Shown here piece after piece: positions 42,267 through 48,229 of a stretch of DNA of 48,229 bases (positions are counted from its first letter, which is position 1; each line of letters begins with the position of its first letter). Location: assembly GCA_900660155.1 (NCBI GenBank), contig CABFPE010000758.1, forward strand, positions 131,697-179,925. The letters are read 5' to 3'. Both the position numbers and the translations under genes were made by a program. The stretch is from Hofstenia miamia. Its lineage: Eukaryota; Xenacoelomorpha; Acoela; Hofsteniidae. The notes beneath the pieces are model-generated. The model did not search any database, was not told where the DNA came from, and saw nothing but the letters and a program-made list of their open reading frames with translations.

Positions 42267-42575
42267 TTAGACGTAATCGCTTAGGGAGGGTTTGACTAAT
42301 AACCAGCTGTCTGCCGGAGGAGGTGGTTCCCTTGCACTGGTCCCATGCCGCTTGATACTGGATGATCCGGTAGTTTTGGCGTCGTATTTCAGGACTAGCT
42401 TGCATTTACTACAGACAACAAAGCCGTTGATTGTTTGAGGTGGGGATCCATCTTCTTCAAGCCGCTCAACCATATCGCATTTCTTCCAAAATTCTGATCG
42501 TCCACTAGCAGGCTTAAGCACAAATCTGCCTGGAAAAGCTCGAATTTCTGACGTTAACTCCGCAGCTGTACACAT
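42267..42575 (-). CDS. hAT transposase N terminus with BED zinc finger, partial
   Basis: 102 codons. SEFWKKCDMVE leads to GFVVCSKCKLVLKYDAKTTG and SSSIKRHG: the aromatic residue, C-x2-C and His of a BED-type DNA-binding finger. The last ligand seems lost, since 'H-x3-5-C' reads H-G-T-S-A. The frame stops at 42267, and related sequence continues in another frame. Minus-strand orientation agrees with the other fragments of the element. Confidence 0.75.
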   Translation of the reverse strand: MCTAAELTSEIRAFPGRFVLKPASGRSEFWKKCDMVERLEEDGSPPQTINGFVVCSKCKLVLKYDAKTTGSSSIKRHGTSAREPPPPADSWLLVKPSLSDYV

Positions 42576-42853
42576 ATAGTCAGTGTGAATATAAGCTATA
42601 CAGACTAACTAAAATCAAGCCAATTAACGAAGTCAATCAATCAACCTACTTCAGTGATGTCAATCAAGGTAATTAAGTACAACGTCTATCAAAACAAATC
42701 TCGTTTGATTTTGGGGAGAATCGACACAATAAATAATCTAATTTACCTCGTTGAAACTATTTTAATTCTTGCCAGCATCCAACCCGATTTCAACCCGAAG
42801 CGCCTTTGAAAATCTCGACCCGAACCCGACCCGCTTCCATCTCTGTGGTAGAC

Positions 42854-43854
42854 CCTTGTAGAGCACAGTGACCCTTCGAATACACTGCTTACATAAAGTT
42901 AATTATCGAGATACGCAGTTTCACAATATGAAAAATATGCATAGATATTGGTATGCACTAACTGAACTTTGTGCTATAAATTATTTTTTTAAAATTTGAT
43001 ATTGAATTGTACAATGTATTACTTTATGTTCATCCCTTTATCTTAATTTGTATTTTATTAACTCTATCTGGTTATTCATCGCCAAATACGCATGAAGTAA
43101 TTACAAGAGATTCACGAGTATGTATTAGCATTGATACGTGGTTATATCAATCAAATTTAGCAATGTCTTTGATGCTCATAAGCAAAGTCTTGCAATAATG
43201 TATCGCAATAGTATTAAAATGCAAAAAAAAATTACTTACAATATAATGAAACAGTATATTGCAAAATGCTGATGCATTATAATCAGAGAAAATAACTATT
43301 TTTCATCCAAGTGCAAATTTACAAACTTAGTGAAAGCATTAGTTTCAATATTTTAAAAATTTCACTAATCTTGCTTTAGCTGGTGTCAACAATTCAAAAT
43401 CAATATACATGTCTCAATTTGACTATGGAAACCTAAGCTTATCAGTGTGCTGCCATATGCCATGCTAGGCATAACTTGTAATTATGAATAAACAATTTTA
43501 GCAAATATTATTTCTTCCAACGGCTGTTACCGCTAAAATAGTAAATGTGTTTCAAAAATATACTGGTGGTAATTGCAGTTAATTTATCTAAATTTTGGGA
43601 AATTTTTTTAATCAGGTCTTCTGCAATATATTCTATATCATACTTTATTAATCAGTAATAAGTTCAACACCAAAACTCTAATATTTTACTTGATGTTTTC
43701 TGAGTATGTATTCAATATTCACACAATTAGCCTGATGCCCATTTAAGCGGACAAATCACTTACTATATTTCTACATTTTTCTCCTAGCTGATTAGGATTA
43801 GGAAATTTGGATTTCGTAATGCGCGATCACATTTATGGGTGAATGTGTTGGAAT
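42854..43854. other. AT-rich stretch without a supported gene
   Basis: The first about 40 bases continue the LINE relic across the hAT insertion. The remainder shows no domain. The frame at 43007-43198 looks like chance. Confidence 0.35.
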
Positions 43855-43905
43855 CAGAGGTGGAATCAGGTTCGGGACGGGTTCGAATAGGGTACGGTTT
43901 CCATT
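43855..43905 (+). repeat. Isolated hAT-like terminus
   Basis: CAGAGGTGGAATCAGG followed by TTCGGGACGGGTTCGAATAGGG resembles the right end of the hAT element at 42845 (CAGAGATGGAAGCGGG...). No second end or TSD is found, so it is probably a truncated relative. Confidence 0.5.
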
Positions 43906-44238
43906 TGTGAAAACTAAGCATGTTGAGTTCCTGCATGTGAAAATTTATTTTTTATTCTTAGCCTTTGACATATACATGTATTATGTATATTTATTGATTG
44001 CATTATTCAACACACGTTTAATTTATAAATAAGCTTAGCTTAGATACATTTGCTATTCATGATTTTAAAAAAAAATATTCCGTGCTCTCATTCAATTGAA
44101 AGTTTTGTGTTCACAGTCAATTTCAAAAAAATGTTAAAACTATTTTGAAGTAAAAAGCTGAACTAATATAATGTTTATTCTTGGAAATAAATGCGGTTAT
44201 GAAGCATGTTAGCTAATTTCCTAATTGTTTTTCAATCT

Positions 44239-45273
44239 ATGAGCTCCAGGGCTTCCCATTTTGCTGTTAACAGCAGCTGTAAGCAGTTGCGATATTTTTT
44301 TACTTATTTCTTAGTTTGAATCAATAAAAAACTAGTAGATCGGCGCTGACATTGAAAGGATAAGAGCAGGAGGTTTTTTGATGCTCTTGATCATGTGAAA
44401 ATATTGAAAAAATAGATTCTAAAAATGCATTTCCTGACTTAATTTTTAAATGTTTTTCATGTTTTGCCAAGCATTTTTGATTTAACTAATCAAAATTACT
44501 TTAGGGGGGCGACCACCCCCTTGGAACCAGCTACGAATAAAATTGAAAATAGTTCACTTAAAATCACATTTGCTTAAAAACTTCGTCAAACTAATTTAGC
44601 GAATTATTTTCACACAATATGTTCCATATCTTTATTTCATGTTTATAGCAGTACAACAAATACATATTTATAAAAATATATATAAAAATGATGTAGTTTG
44701 TTAGAATTAGTAGATTACGCCAATGGAAAGAAAATATTTCTTTCAGCATCAGCAATTACTGTGCTCAGTAGTTGTTTACAGCAGAGGGGAAGGTGTTAGT
44801 CACCCCCGATTAAAAAACCTAAGCAAGCCTCTGATTCCTGGTGCTTTGTAAAAGTTTTTTGAAAATTTTACCAAGTGTAAAGTCAATCGTCCATTTTACA
44901 AAGAAGTTGATAAAGTGTGAGACATGACAGTTATAAATGCACACAGCACACAACACAATTGTCAAATGACTCAAAATAAAAAATGAATATTAATAAAAAT
45001 CCAAATATAATTGATATGTTGAATCAACCTCTAACAATGGTGTTTGTTGATTAATTGGGGCTGCAGGTATCTTTATCAATGACTACAGCACTGGGTTGAA
45101 TTCTTATGCGTTTTTGATGGCCTGTTGAGGGGATTGAAAGACATTGATAGTGTGTTAACAACACAGATAATATGCCAAAATGGGATAAATTTATGTGCTG
45201 TTTTAAACAGCACTTGTTTGTTGTAACAGCTTGCAGCTGTTAACAGCAGTGCTGTGGGAGCCCTGATGATCTC
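44239..45273. mobile_element. Non-autonomous hAT element, 1019 bp
   Basis: The ends CAGGGCTTCCCATTTTGC (44247) and the inverse of CAGGGCTCCCACAGCACTG (45265) form terminal inverted repeats that also share TGCTGTTAACAGC. The flanks ATGAGCTC (44239-44246) and ATGATCTC (45266-45273) are an 8-bp TSD with one mismatch. No reading frame of a transposase is present inside. Confidence 0.8.
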
Positions 45274-45832
45274 GATTAACTGCTTAGTAGGTCTTTCTTT
45301 TAATTATGGAGGAAAAGTTAGGAATTTGGATCATACGAAATTTATAAAAACAAAATATATATCTTGTTTTCAGAACATACCAGTTTTATGAGAATAACAT
45401 GTTTCGTAATGACCATCTCTTTTTAATATTTGATATACTTATTGAGGTAAAACTTCCTGGAATACTTTATAAATTTAATATTTGCTGAATTGAAAATAAT
45501 AAATTCGAACAAGGTACGGTTGATATAATTTTAAATATTTTCTTGAAAAGGTATAAATCACCTTTTATGCCTAATATATTATGGAATGTTTTATAACTAA
45601 CCAGATGTGGCAAAGCTACATCACCTACTATTAAACTCTTCAAGTCATTGAATGTAAGTCAATTACCTGCAACCGCAAGTCCAAATTTAGCCGTATGTAT
45701 GCTAAGAGAAACCCCTAATAAGCTAAATTCTTACTGTTTGTAATCTTTGCCTATTCATACATTAATGCTAAATAATTACATGTACTTTATGAAATGACTT
45801 AAAAATGAATAAAATTTCTGTTTGTCTTAGTT
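45274..45832. other. AT-rich stretch, nothing recognised
   Basis: No frame, repeat or site that I can support. Confidence 0.4.
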
Positions 45833-47660
45833 ATGGAAGCACTTTTTGACGATATCCCGTGTTACATTTGCAAGTATTATACAGGTGTGGAAAAATTGCC
45901 TTGCCAATTTATTATGTTTGTACTAAATGCTTTGAAGAGAACATCGAAATCCAAAGGAATATAGAATGTCCGCTTTGTAAAATGTCATCTTTTCATATAC
46001 ATTCTCCTCTTTTTGATTCTCCAGGTTGCAGTCATGCACAAATACAAGATGCTTTACAGGAAAATTGCAAAGCGAAGATGTTCAGAACTCTAATAATGTC
46101 AGACAACAATTTGTATCAATTACTCTATTAAAAATAAGCGCAACTCAGCAATGCATACAATTCTTCCTTTTCCTTCTAAAAACAAGCCAAATTGTTCCAT
46201 GCATAACAAAGTAGCAGAACATTTTTGTGAGCATATTGATTGTGAAGAAACACTTTGTAGCGAGTATGAGGGGTTGAACAGTTTTCATTAAAAATGTACC
46301 ATTGAAAGCAAAACTGAAGAGAGTAAAGATCAAGTATTAAAGCTTAAGTTTATGATTCTAAATCAACCCAGTCAATGTCCTCCTTTCTATACTTCAAATG
46401 AAAAAAAATCTAATATACGAAACCATTACGATCCTAGAATCTGAGCTTTAACAAAGAAAAACCTATATTCTACAAGTAGTATATCAAGAATTTGATGATC
46501 AAATTAAAAAATATTTCATGAACGATATTATGAACGAAATCCAAAAACTTGAAAAAATACAATCTGATTTAACGAAGATGAGAGAGTTATCTGTACATTA
46601 TATAATAATATGGGACACACAAGTGACGGTCGGTTTTCTTTGTCTCTGTCAACTGCAATTAAAGATGACATTTTCTTTGGAATTTCTAGTGAGGAAAATG
46701 CAGAAAGCTATGTAAAATCAAAAGCTAAAACTACACTACATAATTTGTTTGCAAAGCTACGCAAGGACACAGCCGCAGAAGCCTTATTTTGTTTGTTTAA
46801 AAAAGCTAGCGAAAATGAGTTTAGAGCCGAGAATTCAAATTTGAACACAGCAAACATGTTGAACGCGCAAACGCCTCATAACAATAATTCCAATAGCAAA
46901 CTGTTATTAATAGTGAGAGTAAACTACCCCACATCATACTGACGAACGCAAAGATTCGGTATGTAACTCTCCAATCTATCACCGCAAATATGTGAAAGAC
47001 ATTCCATAAGATACAACTGTACTTTGAATTTCAAATTCTATTCTTAGACCCGTTAAAACTCATCATTTAATCAAGAATGAAAAATGGTTGCATTCACTCA
47101 TATTCAGGTAAGTCTTCTGACGACTTAAAACAATTACTAAGAAGTTATCCAAACAAACAATTAAAAACTGTGTTCGTTTATACTGCACACTAGAAGCACA
47201 ACATTATTCAAATGAAGAAGACATAATTAAATTCAAGAACAGCATTCTAGACATTAGTGACATATCAGAGAAAAATTCTCACCCAGAAAAGTTGGCTTTT
47301 TGGAAATATCACCAATGTTACACAATAATCAAATTTTTAAAAACAAATACATCATAAAACCCAATAATGTAATTAAAGAATTTTAAAATCACCTGCTTGA
47401 TATCGATGTGATACCAAAATTTGATTATCTCCTGAGTGGCGCAACAAAGATGAAATTAGTCCTCAGTTTTTTGCACAAAATGAAGTACATCTTTCACGGA
47501 AAGGAATCTTAATCATTACGATTCTCGAAATTACAGTAATACAACAAGCAGTGTAATTGCCAGGCGACAACCTACCCAATCTTACGCTAGTGCATTGAAA
47601 AAAAATGAATTACAATTTCTACTACAAAAGATTGTGACTCTTCTAAAATGAGGTAATCTT
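45833..47660 (+). pseudogene. RING/B-box/coiled-coil (TRIM-like) frame with ORF1-like tail
   Basis: The ATG at 45833 follows an acceptor-like TGTTTGTCTTAG. A first frame gives PCYICKYYTGVEKLPC; one shift later YVCTKCFEENIE and IECPLCK complete a RING-like Cys pattern, with the His position not conserved. In a further frame, 46180-46290 gives CSMHNKVAEHFCEHIDCEETLC, a B-box in which one Cys is Tyr. Then comes a coiled-coil stretch (MNDIMNEIQKLEKIQSDLTK) and, at 46610-46942, an unrecognised acidic/Asn-rich segment. Further pieces (47150-47340, 47510-47650) are out of frame; the last, RRQPTQSYASALKKNELQF, ends LLQKIVTLLK-stop. It could be a TRIM pseudogene or the ORF1 of a LINE using an RBCC module. 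Many shifts make it non-functional. Confidence 0.5.
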
Positions 47661-47750
47661 ATTTACTGTTTTTAATTTTGCTTATAAGTACTTCATACCC
47701 CAATACCAGTGTAGTTAAACTTCTAGTAAGTAAGCATACAAATGCACACT

Positions 47751-47985
47751 AGTAGTAAAGAAAAGCAGGGTTGTGTATATACGGGTTTCTAATAATAATC
47801 ATTTTTCAATGACTTTTTACACTTTTCTATTGATTTTGATAAGAAAAAAGGCGTTTTTTAGAAATTCTGGATTTGGCAGCAAGGCAGTAAAAAAACTACA
47901 GCCATACCCGTATAAATAATTATTCAATTATACCCCCTTTTTAACTATGTGCCAATATGTTTTCGAGCAATTTTTTGCGTTTTTA
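47751..47985 (-). repeat. Dispersed repeat, copy 2 (inverted partner of 13120)
   Basis: Reverse complement of 13120-13376 with scattered substitutions. The similarity begins at AGTAGTAAAG and fades after GACCTGCC. The two copies lie about 34 kb apart. Confidence 0.8.
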
Positions 47986-48229
47986 AGAAGACCTGCCTTT
48001 TACGGACATCCCTAATGTTTTTGAAGCCACTTTAATTTCAGTGTTTTAACCATTTCATTCAATATATTAAATATTTATTTAGAAAATAATACATTGATGA
48101 GTATGAAAGGTGAATACCATTTTGGTAGAGCATTCTTTTTAATGAAGAAATCCTATTATTTGTATGCTCTTTGAGCTTAAATAAGGACTCACCCTTCAAC
48201 ATTGCCAGGAATAAAATATTGTGTTGGGT
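47986..48229. other. Window end, nothing recognised
   Basis: AT-rich sequence without frames or repeats that I can support. Confidence 0.4.

Larger units (their letters stand above)
40692..42853 (-). mobile_element. hAT DNA transposon with 8-bp TSD, coding region decayed
   Basis: Flanked by TGGTAGAC at 40692-40699 and 42846-42853 (perfect). The element, 40700-42845 (2146 bp), starts CAAAGGTGGA and ends with the inverse of CAGAGATGGA, hAT-type terminal repeats, followed by GGGTC/GACCC-rich subterminal sequence on both sides. Minus-strand frames encode BED finger, middle and catalytic parts of a hAT transposase, but with several shifts, two tandem duplications and no visible C-terminal dimerisation domain. 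It splits the LINE relic, so it is younger than that element. Confidence 0.9.

Noticed and set aside
40700..42845. Active hAT transposon
   Set aside because: Frames are broken at several places, two tandem duplications disrupt the coding region and the dimerisation domain is missing, despite good ends and TSD.

Overview
The window looks like a scaffold from an AT-rich invertebrate animal genome that is saturated with transposable elements. There is no bacterial gene organisation. Instead it holds a THAP-type P element, hAT elements with 8-bp target-site duplications (TSDs), CR1/L2-like and other LINEs, TA microsatellites, a eukaryotic tRNA-Gly without an encoded CCA, consensus GT-AG splice sites and a 1000-N scaffold gap. 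I cannot fix the species from the sequence alone.

Layout. 1-1281: a decayed LINE reverse-transcriptase fragment. 1282-4182: an almost intact P element on the minus strand, with TIRs and a perfect 8-bp TSD. 4191-10840: sparse flanks and introns with a hAT transposase relic (about 8310-8750), a hAT MITE (10295-10674) and candidate exons of a host gene, the best being 9122-9230 and a 24-nt microexon at 10771-10794. 10841-11854 ends at the N gap (11855-12854) and is repeated in inverted orientation at 20602-21615. The apparent last exon of the same gene (20004-20142) lies on the minus strand just beyond that inverted copy, with matching reading phase. I therefore suspect that the piece 12855-21615 is placed backwards in this assembly, or is a real inversion.

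13429-16445: a broken LINE whose ORF2 begins with a 2A-like ribosome-skipping motif. 16445-18441: four small unrecognised plus-strand ORFs. 21616-34580: one LINE family in three copies. Copy C (plus) has only the 5' leader. Copy A (minus) has leader, ORF1 with zinc-finger-like and esterase-like parts, and ORF2 with a second 2A-like motif. Copy B (plus) has the leader fused to the reverse transcriptase. A and B are head to head, so their very long repetitive leaders form an imperfect palindrome of about 7 kb. A 672-bp MITE sits in the leader of copy C.

35990-38410: a second P element, internally deleted, with an inserted segment carrying the tRNA-Gly. 38950-40690: a LINE relic on the minus strand, split by a complete but decayed hAT element (40700-42845). 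44247-45265: a non-autonomous hAT. 45833-47660: a decayed RING/B-box/coiled-coil reading frame that may be an unusual LINE ORF1. 47751-47985: the inverted partner of a repeat at 13120-13376.

The elements are nested and mostly dead. The points most worth following are the hidden host gene and its strand conflict, the two independent 2A-like motifs, the P-element stop codon in a readthrough-like context that recurs in the second copy, and the head-to-head LINE leaders.
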